The notes under the pieces: generated by a model
Seen by the model: only the letters and a program-made list of their open reading frames with translations
Told to the model about the DNA's origin: nothing
Databases searched by the model: none
NCBI GenBank assembly: GCA_015499985.1
Contig: JAAAUF010000828.1
Span: 1 to 18,716, forward strand
Direction of reading: 5' to 3'
DNA: 18,716 nucleotides
DNA from: Haplosporangium gracile
Taxonomy: Eukaryota > Mortierellomycota > Mortierellomycetes > Mortierellales > Mortierellaceae
In this document: positions 9,184 to 18,716 of the stretch, piece after piece
How the letters are laid out: every line of letters starts with the position of its first letter
Numbering within the stretch: the first letter of the stretch is position 1
Program-made: the position numbers and the translations under genes

Positions 9184-12100
9184 TTAGACGGCAAGGGCAG
9201 TGGATCCGGTCTGATCCTGCTGCTCAACAGACTGGCCTACATGCTGCTTGGCACGGCGGTTCAGAAGCGTAGCATGATTCATGTTCAGCTCAAATCCGCG
9301 GCGGCGTCGGGTCGTAGACGATGTCGAGGTCGATCCAACCGTCGACGTCGACGTCGACGTGCTCATCGTATGGTCCGATTGCGAGGGGGCCACCTGGTTG
9401 CTGCGAACACCGCCGTTGTTGGGGGCAGCTCCGGCTGGTACGCTATGTTGCACAGGTATAGCCTGTCCAGCTATTTCTGACTGCTTCAGGTACTTTTGGT
9501 GATGCTCCGCTGCAATCTCGCCCTGCGCCTTTTGGTACTCCTGCTGCTGCTGCTGCAACAATAGCCGGAGCTCCTGCGCCTTCTGGTCCTCGTCCTTCTC
9601 CATGACATGTGTCTCGTCCTGAGCGTTGTCAATGTTAATCTGCACATCGCTCAAGCTGTTCACAATCGCCTCATCATCGCTCGACATCGTTCCCATGCTC
9701 TCCGAGTCCTCATCCATCTCGTCCTCCTCGTTCAATTGAGACATAAATGCCTGGCGCTGGCGGGTAGAAGTGTTCAGGGCATCAACAGGGTGAAGACCAG
9801 AGGCCTGGGGGGCCGTGCGGCGACGAGACTCTTCCTCCATACGGTGCACAGCATTCGAAACATCAAAGACCTCCTTGAGACCAATGCCGGGCGACAGGGG
9901 GTTCTCGGCTCTGCGCTTGTAGGCAGTTTTGGTCACGCCATACTCGGGTGTCATAGCAGCCACGTTCGACAAGATCTTGTTCTCGGGTGCGGGCGAATCA
10001 ATAGCAATGGCTGGAACAGCCTCCTCGGTAGCCTTGGCAGCAGTCTCTCCAGCCTTGATCCATGGGTGAGCCAAAAACTGGTCAATCGTGTAACGCTCAT
10101 TGGGGTTGACACACAGCAAGTGGGTAATTAGATCCTTGGCTATATGAAAAGACCGTCACATATAGTTAGCATCTGTAGGATAACAAAATTTCTGAAAGGC
10201 AATAACAACTGCAAAGAGGAAGACATTTACCTGATGAAGAGATTTCGTCCCACCAAGGGCTAAGGAAGGAGTATTGTCCACGGGCGACCTTCTCGGTTAA
10301 AGCCTGAATGCTCTCATCGTAGAATGGAGGGAAACCACAGAGAAGAGTGTAGAGGACACATCCCATGGCCCACATGTCGACCGACTTTGAATACCGCTCA
10401 TCCTTGACAATCTCGGGAGCAGTGTATCCGACAGTTCCACAGGGAGTCATAGTCTGCTCGTTCCACACAACCTTGGACAGTCCAAAATCAGCAATCTTGA
10501 CACGTCCAATTCCACCGCCTCCGATACCGGGCTGGAAAACTCCTTCGTCTTCCTTGTCGTCTTCGTCGGGCTTGGCTCCGGGTGGAGAAGGGATAATGGG
10601 AATGGGCTCAAACAAAATATTTTCGGGCTTGATATCACGGTGAATAACGCCCTTTTCCTCGTGAAGATAGCGAATGGCCTGAGCAACCTGGACAATGACA
10701 TGGCGAGTAAGGTCTTCGGAAAAGTAGGTCAGCTTGACAATGCGGTGGAAGAGCTCTCCTCCGGGTGCCAATTCCAACACCAAGTAGTAGTGCTCGTTCG
10801 ACTCTGAAAACTCGTACAACTCGACAATCCCCTGGTGCTTGAGCTGACGCATAATCTGAACCTCCTTGAGAATATTGGCACGCTATTAAGTGAAAAGTAA
10901 AAAAAAAAATGATCGCTGTCAACATTTACCGCTTCTTCTCCCCAAAAGAAATGAAGGGGATGTGAAAAAGCAGGGGAAGGGAAGATACAAAAAAAAGCAA
11001 AAACTATGTGAAGGGAGGAGTAGAGATGGAGAGTGATGCTGACCTCAGTGACGCGAGGCTTCTTTTTCATGTCGCGATGGAGATGCTTATTCTGGAGACG
11101 TAAGTGGATTAGGTGGAACGAGACAGCGGAAAGCCAGGCATCGATAGTAGAATGTGAGTACAAATGGTTCTTTCGATTTTTTTTCCCTTCATGCCATCAA
11201 GGTTTTCCATTCACGCCTTTCCCGTTTCCCGATCGTTTTTTCACAATATGCATCCTGCTCCTGATATTGCTCACCAATCCTGAATATCCTTGACGTCTGC
11301 AGACGAATCAAACGACAAGAAGTTTGTTCGTTTCCATGTGTCATCACACGTTGCTCATTTCCACAATGTGTCTAATTAAATCTGGTTTAAGAGAGAAACA
11401 CGCCCTTCTTTTCCTCTCCTTTGTGTTTATGTGTTGTGCTCTTTTCCCTTGACCCCAAACTGGCAACAAGGTGCAGCAGGGGTAAAAGTAGAAAAGTAGA
11501 GATGCAGGAGAATGCGGGAGGCGGATATGGTAAAGGCCATAAGTAGAGGATGTTTACCTGATGGGCGTTGAGCTCGAACTTGCGGACAACCTTGACGGCA
11601 ACGAGACGATCCATCTTTGTATCGTATGCCTTGTAGACGTTGCTGAAAGCACCACTAAAGAAGAGTAAAGTTTAGAATAGAACATTGATCGTCAGTACAA
11701 TTTGTTGGCTGTTTCAGACGTGGGCGAATTTTAATTTTTCTTTCTCGCTCCCCTGGGGTCAATCAATTCATGCACTCATCCAACATTTGCAGGAGCAACG
11801 AGGATCAAGACGAGAAAAGAAGAGAGGCCAAAATAAACGAGAGCAAGAAAAAATTCTCTTTGAACTAGGCCTCTCCCCCGCTGTCTTTTACACACAACCC
11901 CGTTCAAACGACACCCTCTTCGTTTTCTAAAGTGGGTGAAAAAAGAAGGAAGATGGATAACTGATATCTTCACTCCTCCTCCTTCCTCGGATCACCCATC
12001 CTGAGAGGAGCATGATGATTGACAAATCTCAAATCCTTTTTGTTGTTGTTGTTGCTTTGGTGCATTTGAAACCCCGACATGTCCTTTTTTCATTTTCTTA

Positions 12101-13135
12101 GTCAATGGACTTGCAGGGGAGAAAGAAAAACAAGGAGACGGACGGACGGGAAAGGGATAAACTTGTCAGTTGGTTCCCAAGGCTCAGTCCAGAGCAGATG
12201 ACGGGAACGATGCTGTTTAAAAAGAGAGAGGGGTGGATCCTTGTTGCCTTCTCGGTGTGGTTTCTTCCTTCCTCCCTCTTTCTCTTGTCCGAAGAAAACA
12301 AGATTAATGTCGATGATATCATCTCGTCATCAACTTTTTAGAAACAAACAGACAATTTTTTTTTGAGAGCCATTCCCGCATCCTCCGCTGACCTGCAAAA
12401 GCGTCAACAAAACAGCTTTGGGATCGCTCGTCCTCCTCCTCCGAGGAGGATGAACGCCCCGCTCAGTTCTTCCATGCTCAGAAAAGAAAAGAAAAGAAAA
12501 AAGAGGGGCGCAGGTAGACAAAGTGACCAGGAAAGATGTGTTTACAGCCCAGACCCCTTCTTGTCTGCGTCCAGTGCGGGTCCAGACACTTCTCTATGTC
12601 CCCTCTGAGCCCATCCTTCCTGTCACCTCCTGTCGCTCCTCTGAACCCACTTTTCTCTCACTCTCCTGTCACCCTCCTGTCACCCCCTCCGAAATCACCA
12701 TCCTGTAACCGTTTAAGCTCGTGAGAGACGATAAAATACAAAAAAAAAATAACACACTTACTCGCCCATTTTCTCGACGAGTCGGTATCGCTCCAGTCCA
12801 GGGTAAACGGGCATCTTGCTCTTTTGCTGTTTCTCCTCGGCGACGATCCTTGAGGCCGCCTCGGTGTTGTTGTTGTTGAAGTTGGCCGCATTGACTGCGG
12901 CGGCCGTGGCTGCTCCATTATCCTGAATATCGGCTGGCGTTGCTGTAGCGCCTCCTGTTGCTGTTGCTGGTGATCCTACTGATGCTGTTGTATTCCTTGA
13001 GGGTGAGTTGTTTCTGGAGGCATTCCTGGATTTGGAGGATCGTGATGATGAGGACGAGGACTCCCGTGGCTTCATGTCCTTGCCGCTCTTGCCGTGGCGG
13101 ATAAAGTTCTTGAGTTGCTCGAGTAGAGGAGCCAT
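9184..13135 (-). CDS. RCK2: Rck2/Srk1-type MAPK-activated Ser/Thr protein kinase
   Basis: Exons are 13135-12762, 11654-11558, 11091-11044, 10882-10231 and 10139-9184. Phases agree throughout and give 708 residues. Residues 1-115 are a Ser/Asn/Ala-rich leader. The kinase domain (about 117-417) shows the glycine loop GDGAFSNVY (125-133), VAVK (Lys 146), alpha-C Glu in ILKEVQIM (180), HRDIKPEN (254-261), ADFG (304-307) and TAPE (327-330). It also has KHLHRDMKKKPRVTERANIL and a 42-residue acidic and glycine-rich insert before ADFG (EDEGVFQPGIGGGGIG). This insert is typical of fungal Rck2/Srk1 kinases, which act below the Hog1/Sty1 stress MAPK. The tail has SP/TP sites, a Gln-rich coiled region and RRRRGFELNMNHATLL (from 668), which resembles a MAPK docking site. 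No calmodulin-binding segment is evident. The start is the first in-frame ATG of exon 1. Introns 1 and 2 are long (1107 and 466 bases). Confidence 0.95.
11092..11557 (-). other. Long second intron of the kinase gene (466 bases)
   Basis: The intron runs from GTAAAC after codon CAG (11560-11558) to CCAG before the 48-base exon 3. It holds pyrimidine-rich stretches on the coding strand and no gene that I can support. Confidence 0.8.
11655..12761 (-). other. Very long first intron of the kinase gene (1107 bases)
   Basis: The donor is GTAAGT (from 12761 downward) and the acceptor is TTTAG (11655 end). It splits codon GA/T in the glycine loop, so its removal is firmly supported. Near its donor end lie several CCTGTCACC/CCTGTCGCT repeats (about 12616-12690 on the + strand). 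A GTT-type microsatellite lies near 12041-12054. No convincing nested gene is seen. Confidence 0.85.
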
Positions 13136-13720
13136 TTGAGTGTGTATGTTTTTTTATATCTGCTGTTGTGTGTGGAAAGGAGAAAGGACGGAGAGAGGAG
13201 TGTGCGCTGCTTTCTTATTTCGCTCGAGTAAGGCGGGTAAGGAAGAAAGCGATGAAGAGAGAGCTATGGAAGCGGGAAGAGAACGACGACCGCTAGAATA
13301 GTTCAAAGGACAAACAACGGCAGATAACGTTAGCATACAAATTCGTTTGAAGGATAAGCAAGGGTCAAAGAAGGTGTGGTTATTGTTGGGTGAATGGAGT
13401 CAAGTTGAGGAGAAGAGTAGGAGAGGGGTGTATGTGAGTGTGTGAGAATGTAATCGGCAGGAGTTTGTTTACCTTTTTTGTGCGAGAAAGTGTTTGTGTA
13501 TAAGCAATAAACAAACTCTTTGTTGCAGTTGTTGTTGTGGTTGTTGTTGTTGTTAGCTACAAGAGCGTAAGTAGAAGTGGGGATAATTAGTTTTGAAAAA
13601 AGTGGTGGCGGAGAAGGTGAAAGTGAGGAGTTGATTAAGAAGAAAACAGGAAAAAGGAAAAAGGAAAAAGAAAAAGGGAAAGGGAAAAAGGAAAAAAAAG
13701 AAAGAAAAGAGACCGTTTCT
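13136..13720 (-). promoter_or_regulatory. Upstream region of the kinase gene with polypurine/polypyrimidine tract
   Basis: On the coding (minus) strand the 60 bases before the start are pyrimidine-rich and then read CAGCAGATATAAAAAAAC. TATAAA lies only about 20 bases from the ATG, so it is probably just an A-rich leader. Farther up, a pyrimidine tract of about 85 bases (13627-13713, AAAGG-type units on the + strand) and GTT repeats (about 13525-13555) occur. GTAAACAAAC (about 13463-13473, minus) matches a forkhead site, but this is weak evidence. Confidence 0.4.
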
Positions 13721-13963
13721 CAAAGTAGTTGAATCTTATAGTGGCAAAATAAAGTCGAAAGAGGGAAGAAATAAAACTTTACTTGTCGAGGATACTGCGC
13801 ATCCACGCAGTCATCGGCGGTGAGCAACATATCGTCGTGCTGCGATGATGACGGCTGTTGTTGTATGTTTGTTCGAGGATAATCGACATTTTCTCTTTCC
13901 ACATATTACGCTTTGGTCATCGTCATCACCATATATTCGAATGTCGTCGTTTATTATCTTGAC

Positions 13964-13995
13964 ACATGCCCACATGGACTTACAATTGGGCATGT
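13964..13995. repeat. Perfect 9-bp inverted repeat
   Basis: ACATGCCCA (13964-13972) pairs with TGGGCATGT (13987-13995) across a 14-base loop. A tandem GGTGCCAAG pair follows at 14031-14048. This could be a protein-binding palindrome or chance. Confidence 0.4.
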
Positions 13996-14113
13996 CATCA
14001 ATGCGACACAGCTCACTCTAACTAAGCGATGGTGCCAAGGGTGCCAAGACAGACCACATAAAAAAAGTTTATTTGCAACGCACATAAATGAACTCACATC
14101 AATGCACAAAAAA

Positions 14114-14512
14114 TCACTGCCTTTTTCTTGGGGGAGGCTCTTGGTCCTTCCTGTTGACATGGATGGAAGTGACAAGCCTGCTTGTCATCTATCATTCACA
14201 CACACCAATTAGACACACTTACCTAATGCTTATCGCTTTGCCTGTCCAATCAAATCTGTCAACCGTGAACATGGGTTGGCATAAATGCTTAATCCTTGCC
14301 ATTCTCTTCGATGTTCCATGCTTCCCTCTCTTCATGCCCTGTGCGTGTAAAAAAAAGAAACGGGTTGGCGCTGTGCCCAAAAATATGGATACCAATCGCT
14401 TTATTAATGAGGTGAAGAATACATACGCTTCTTGTTGTAATTGCTGTTCGCATATTATTCGTTCGATTTCCGGATGAACAAAAGGTTTTTTTTTCACCGG
14501 GGCAATCATCAT
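14114..14512 (-). CDS. Candidate small spliced gene of 60 residues
   Basis: Proposed exons are 14512-14427, 14255-14223 and 14177-14114. Splice sites are GTATGT...GACAG and GTAAGT...AAGCAG, with agreeing phases. It starts MMIAPVKKKPFVHPEIERII and ends in a basic PPPRKRQ. The first exon looks helical and Gln/Glu-rich. I recognise no family. The second intron would be only 45 bases and its acceptor is another tandem AG (AAGCAG). The nearest real signal is the quality of the GTAAGTG donor at 14222. The rest may be chance, and a longer gene reaching to about 13786 cannot be excluded. Confidence 0.25.
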
Positions 14513-14540
14513 CCGTGGATGAATAATGCCCAGAAACAGG

Positions 14541-14702
14541 TCAAGTGACGACTTGAATACGTCTCAAAAAAAGGCTACGCGCAAGACGAGAGATGTCTTT
14601 AGAGCGCAGCACGCTCATCATATCCGTCTTCTGGAACGTGATTTAGAGGGATGATGTGTTTAAGGAGAGGCTCCCACAGCCGTGGAAGCCTTTTTTTTTA
14701 AA
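14541..14702 (+). other. Run of four hairpins ending in T9
   Basis: TCAAGT-GACG-ACTTGA (14541-14556), AAGAC/GTCTT (14583-14599), GAGCG-CAGCA-CGCTC (14602-14616) and AGGCTCCCAC/GTGGAAGCCT (14668-14691, one mismatch, loop AGCC) follow each other. The last runs straight into T9 (14691-14699), like a Pol III terminator. TTTAA and TTAAA extend the last stem. No convincing A or B box was found, so an RNA gene is only a possibility. Confidence 0.3.
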
Positions 14703-14843
14703 GATCTAAAAACCCATACGCTATGCAATAGCTGTGTGTAAGAATTTTCGCCTCCTTCAGTACATCGATATTTGGTTTTTGGATAGTATCATATGATGAC
14801 TTGTATCTTCAGAATTGGTTGGTATTCAAAAAAAGTGGTGATA

Positions 14844-14867
14844 CTCAGTCACATGACCTGCCGTTGC
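14844..14867 (+). repeat. Left terminal inverted repeat of the transposon
   Basis: It starts CTCAGTCACATGAC directly after TA. It matches the reverse complement of 17162-17185 at 20 of 24 positions. Confidence 0.85.
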
Positions 14868-14940
14868 ACATGTTTGCCAGCATAAAAAAGACAGAAACGA
14901 AGATAGTCTTCACATTTTCCCCATCGCTTGTCTTTGCAAC

Positions 14941-17123
14941 ATGAGCCAACCAAACGCCTCCAAAAAACGACCTGGTTCAACCCCCCATCACCCCAGCATC
15001 CAAAAAAACTCGAACCAGACAAACACTCCTACCCCTTCAATCCAAGAAAACATACACCATCAAGGAGCTCCACGAGAGGAATCTAGAGTGGGCAAGGAGA
15101 TACCAGGAACTCTTGGACTGCGCCAGACGCAACGATGTCTCTGCTGTATTGGCTCTCCCAACTATCAAGGAGCTTGAGATTTCGATGTCCAGGGATTGTG
15201 TGACGCTGTTGAGCAAGTCGAGCTTCTCGATATCTACCACTATCTCGTTAGCGGCCGGAGCGACCTGGTCGAACCTATTACACTCCGCAACTTTGGCAAG
15301 ATGATTGGGGTCAAGTTACCTTATCCGACTCTGCAGAAATGGCTCAACAAGGAGAAGGCGATATGGGATAAGGCAGTGGAGCTACCTGAGGACGCCTGCT
15401 ACATGGTCAAGCGCAAGAACGAGTTATTGGAGACTGTTTTGGTCAAATGGATGGAGAAACAGCGGAATGAATGTCTCCCCATTTTCAGGCAAGATGTTCC
15501 GTACTGCTGTCGAGGTTACGTATACCGTTCTTCAAGACTACTTTGAGGACAAGGATGGCAGTAGCATCGGAACCCTGATGTCCTTTTCTACTTCATGGTT
15601 TGACGCATTCAAGAAACGCCATTGGATCACCTATTGCTTAGGGGTGAGACTGGTTCCGTTGACTTGGAGGAGATCGAACCAGAACTTGCCGAGATCCGCC
15701 AGCTCTGTGCCATGTATGATCCCGAGAACATCTACAACTGCGATGAGACGGGTCAGTACTTGAGGGAGCTAAATTTCAAGTCGTACACTACGATTGAGAA
15801 CATAGCTGGAGCCAAGGCTGATCGATCTGTCCGGGTTTCCATTTTATTCTGTGTCAATGGCACAGGCTCGTCTATTCTCAAGGGAGATACGATTGACGCG
15901 CTGAAGCCATGGGTTATGTGTAATTAATGATGCACAGATCAGAATTGCTTTACTAATTATTATTAAGTGACTCTCATTAAATTCTCTCACTCCTTTCACG
16001 CCTATATTAGGCCAACATATGGCACAACTTGTCGGAAAGATGCGATGAATAGGATGGTCGTACGGCGTACGAAAAAAGGGTGAATGGATAGCGACGTTTT
16101 CTACGAATGACTGAGAAGGTTCGATGATCAACGTACGGCTCCGTCTCTTCTCCTTCTCGACTCCTGTCCTGCGCACAAAAACATCAACATGCGTGACCCC
16201 TTCAATGAAACCCCTTGGAAATTTCATCGTATTCGACGATTACCCCCACGATCGACATCAGTAACCCAGCCCCTGGACGCCGGTGTTATCAGCGTCTTCA
16301 AGCGCGCGTTTCTGGAAATTCTCAGTCAGGCAACCAACATCATTCGGAACTACAATAAAGAAAAAGCGATCACCAATGGACAAGCCTGGTCACTCGTACC
16401 CTACGCCTGGAATCATGTCAAAGCATCGACCATTCGGAACTGTTTTGCCAAAACACCAGTTCGTCCAGAAAAGATGCGTGAATAGCTGCTAAGGCGACTA
16501 TCCAGCAAACAGGAACAACTCGAGCTAGCAACATACTCTATGGACGATCAATTCAAGGAGCAGGAAAGAGCATGTTTCGAGCACTTGATAGCCGAAACAG
16601 GAGTCGATAAAACTGGAATATTTTATGCAAAGGAGCGCAGGATGCTCAGGAGTTGGTGGAGGAGGAGTTGGCAGCGTAACCTGTGGCTGTGGATGTTGAG
16701 ATGGAAGTACTGGCAGTGCAACATGCGAATATCGAGGGAGGGCCTTATATCGGCTACGGTTTCCCACCGCAACCCGCTCGCCAACAATACTACGACGACA
16801 GCGGCGAACCATGTAGCTCGCCTATCGATCCGAGCGACTTAGACGACGGCTTCAATTATCTGGATGACAGCGCAGGGGGATACGAGCCGCTGAGTCCTGA
16901 TGGCTTGACAATTGTGAGACAAACCTTGCAGGGCGATGGATCGCAGCATAGTTTGGAGCTTTTAAAGCTGCTCAAGCAAGTCGTGCATACTGCTTCTATA
17001 ATTAAAAAGGCCAGAGAGAAAGGAAATGGAGATAACAAGGGCTATGTGAATGGCGAGGATGGCAAGGGTGACGAGGACGTCAGACCAGATACTCCCCTCT
17101 TTAGCCGGTACGACTTTTTTTGA
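14941..17123 (+). pseudogene. Decayed pogo/Tigger-like DDE transposase
   Basis: The N-terminal part has a basic leader (MSQPNASKKRPGST) and HTH/CENP-B-like sequence (YTIKELHERN, LRNFGKMIG, LPYPTLQKWLN, WFDAFKKRH). The catalytic part has NCDETGQY (first Asp, codon 15742-15744), LLLLDSCPAHKN (second Asp, 16159-16161) and LPPRSTSVTQPLDAGVI (third Asp, 16276-16278; 39 codons later). These fit the DDE superfamily endonuclease of pogo elements. The frame changes near 14981-14986 (a C6 run), 15175, 15482-15485 (a T run), 15622-15640 and about 16632. In-frame stops are TGA 16108-16110 (where a Trp fits the family), TAG 16483-16485 and TAA 16677-16679. A T/C-rich piece ending CCTATATTAG (up to about 16011) with TACTAAT upstream may be an old intron. 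The acidic C-terminal tail ends at TGA 17121-17123. Confidence 0.85.
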
Positions 17124-17161
17124 TGCTTCAACGCGATATCTGAATAGATAGGCGGTAACGC

Positions 17162-17185
17162 GCAAAGGTAAGTCATGTGACTGAA
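17162..17185 (-). repeat. Right terminal inverted repeat of the transposon
   Basis: On the minus strand it begins TTCAGTCACATGAC. It is followed on the + strand by TA at 17186-17187. Confidence 0.85.
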
Positions 17186-17229
17186 TAAATCTCCTTTATT
17201 GAGAACCCAACCCATTCAAAAAAAATGAA

Positions 17230-17368
17230 AATGCCAAAAAGCAAATTTCGGTGTACGAGAAAGGACTGCTAGTTCAGATTCTGATGCATCTACTCTGTAT
17301 CGCACTGCCATGTCGTGGCTAAAAAGCGCTGGCAGGCGCCTTCTCGTGTAGAAACCACTCTTGGCATT
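17230..17368. repeat. Imperfect 139-bp foldback next to the transposon
   Basis: AATGCCAA (17230-17237) pairs with TTGGCATT (17361-17368). Inside, TTTC then ACGAGAAAGG on the left lies opposite CCTTCTCGT then GAAA on the right. A further CTGCTAG/CTGGCAG match is weaker. The arms of about 35 bases have several small gaps. It begins about 45 bases after the transposon end. It looks like an older miniature foldback element. Confidence 0.45.
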
Positions 17369-18716
17369 AGTGAAGCCGCTAAACCTACGCTGTCTCTCTT
17401 ATAATCGAGAGACATAAAGAGGAAGAGGATCCTAGGACCCCGACCTCAAACCAACACCAGCACCAACTTCATCTGCCTTGCGCTCTACTCTACTTCTCAT
17501 CTCTACTATAACCACACTGAGAACGTACGGCGGTGGCAGACCGACACGGATACCTCGAAAAGGGGTGTGCCGTCTAAACACGATGGTGCCCCTTCTTGCA
17601 GGTGAGACATTTTTCAAAATGGCGGGTACATTTTTTTCATTTTTGAATTTTGTGTAAGCACTTTGAAAAAGATGGGCAAGAGAGAGTGAGGGAAGGAGTA
17701 AAGAAAAGAGGAGGCAACCCTGCTGCACATGTTGAAGAATATAAACGGCAGAGGATATTCAGCCGTTGGAAAGAAAACGAGTCCAAAGAGTGAGCAAACA
17801 AAATGTTTCAGAAGCAATTGAGGACGTGTTGGCCGATCTGGCTGTTGGACGGGATGTATTGTCATCCCACTCAGTCGACCTGATCCCCTACTTTTATACC
17901 AAAGTGACAGTTGAAGGACCAAGTTGAATTAGAGGGAGAAGAACAAGCATGAGGAGGGTCCGGGGTAACAAAGAGTGGCTTTTTTGTGTTTGTTGCTTTG
18001 ATCGGCCATATCCCTAGTTCGGAAATATTGAAGGTCGCTCCGTAGAGTTGTTGGTGTGGAAGTGGAGCGCGAAAGAAAGGGGGCGGTTGAGAATCAATTG
18101 AGAGGGGAGGCAAGGATCGATCGAGTTTGGTCCGACCTGGGAGCCAGGGACAGACAGCAAAGTTGTTTCTTTTCCGTGTGGCAGACAGATTGAAAGAAAA
18201 AAAAAAAAAAGAGGATGTATTAGAGAAAGGGCGATGAGCGCTTGCACGTGGTGATGATGGGCGGTTCCCTTCTTGTTCAGGACATTAAAAAAGAGCCGAG
18301 TGGGCATAGTCTGACATAGGGGAAAACGAGAGAAAGTAGCCAATGGAATTTGACAGGAGAACGACGAAGAGGAAAAAGATGAACAGGTGAGCAAAACAAA
18401 TGAGGTGTGCAGTATAGCGGGTGTACAGAAGCGTGTGTATGTTGTATGTATGTAGGATGCGGGGATGCGGGGGAGAGGAGAAAGTGCCTTTATTATTTTC
18501 TTTGTCCACGGATGAAGAAACGAACGAATGAAACGAGTCAAAAATCTTCTTTTTGGTGCAGTGTGATCTCTTTGGCTAAAGAATAGAACAAAGAGGGCAA
18601 CCGGATTTTCACGTGCTAGGAGGAGGGGGACACCTGCATGGACCGTATTCAAAGGACAAGAAAAAAGAAGGTTGAACTCGTCTTTCAACTGCTATTGTCA
18701 ATTACAAAGGGGGAGG
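17369..18716. other. Purine-rich stretch with no recognisable gene
   Basis: The + strand is purine-rich from about 18060 to 18480, with A14-type runs. Read on the minus strand it resembles the pyrimidine-rich promoter or intron sequence of the two minus-strand genes. Minus-strand TATAAAAG (about 17893-17900) lies 36 bases before an ATG at 17864 that opens 83 residues without any family motif. A CCAAT box reads AGCCAATGG at 18338-18346. Longer frames on the minus strand (for example 18014-18688) are low-complexity translations of the purine tract. I support no gene here. Confidence 0.4.

Larger units (their letters stand above)
14844..17185 (+). mobile_element. Complete but dead pogo/Tigger-like (Tc1/mariner superfamily) DNA transposon
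   Basis: The element is bounded by 24-bp terminal inverted repeats that match at 20 positions. Both are flanked by TA (14842-14843 and 17186-17187), the target duplication of this superfamily. The TIR core is TCAGTCACATGAC, and CAGT near the tip is common in pogo-like elements. The 2342-bp element contains one transposase reading direction, and the DDE-type motifs are visible. The coding sequence is broken many times. Confidence 0.85.

Noticed and set aside
9607..10131. + strand open frame opposite the last kinase exon
   Set aside because: It is the shadow of a well supported kinase exon and has no recognisable domain.
9184..13135. Calcium/calmodulin-dependent kinase
   Set aside because: The catalytic domain is CaMK-group, but the insert before ADFG and the C-terminal tail fit Rck2/Srk1, and no calmodulin-binding helix is evident.
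13786..13907. Minus-strand frame ending at a GTAAAG donor, considered as an upstream kinase exon
   Set aside because: Joining it to the nearest acceptors before the kinase ATG meets an immediate TAA, so it cannot extend the protein. A 5' UTR exon remains possible but unsupported.
14459..14473. GTTCGATTTCC resembling a tRNA B box
   Set aside because: No T-arm stem or matching A box or acceptor stem surrounds it.
18014..18688. 224-codon minus-strand frame
   Set aside because: The translation is low-complexity Ser/Phe/Leu/His from a purine-rich + strand, with no domain and no supporting splice or promoter context.

Overview
The window looks like nuclear DNA of an early-diverging filamentous fungus, probably Mucoromycota and perhaps a Mortierella relative. 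This assignment is an inference. It rests on spliced genes with short GT-AG introns (about 45-113 bases) beside a few much longer ones, on a mitochondrial SCOT gene, on an Rck2/Srk1-type stress kinase of the fungal type, and on a decayed pogo-like transposon. No rRNA, tRNA or CRISPR array was recognised.

Layout. At 46-2207 (+) lies a locus with two coding parts. One is a 125-residue Q/K-rich reading frame in two exons that stops at TAG 509-511. The other is a four-exon frame (847-2207) with a clear PD-(D/E)XK nuclease signature. An open Q-rich frame continues past the TAG, so the two parts may be one broken gene. The stretch 2208-5231 has no gene I can name, but it holds several foldback sequences. 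One of them can fold into an almost gap-free four-way junction (3386-3479). It also holds a possible spliced transcript with a 13-base microexon (4863-4875). A neat 113-bp foldback element lies at 5232-5344.

Two well supported genes follow, both on the minus strand. Succinyl-CoA:3-ketoacid CoA transferase (5495-8163, four exons, 529 residues) begins with a basic, mitochondrial-type leader. An Rck2/Srk1 kinase (9184-13135, five exons, 708 residues) has all catalytic motifs and an unusually long 1107-base first intron. They are neighbours in tandem. One serves ketone-body/acetoacetate use in mitochondria and the other stress signalling, and I see no reason to link them functionally.

From 13136 to 14843 the sequence is mostly promoter-like or unassigned, with a polypurine tract, a possible small spliced gene (14114-14512, minus) and a run of hairpins ending in T9 (14541-14702). 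A complete pogo/Tigger-like element lies at 14844-17185, with 24-bp terminal inverted repeats and flanking TA. Its transposase has several frameshifts and stops, so it is dead, although all three catalytic Asp codons are still legible. Another imperfect foldback lies at 17230-17368. The end of the window (to 18716) is purine-rich and has no recognisable gene.
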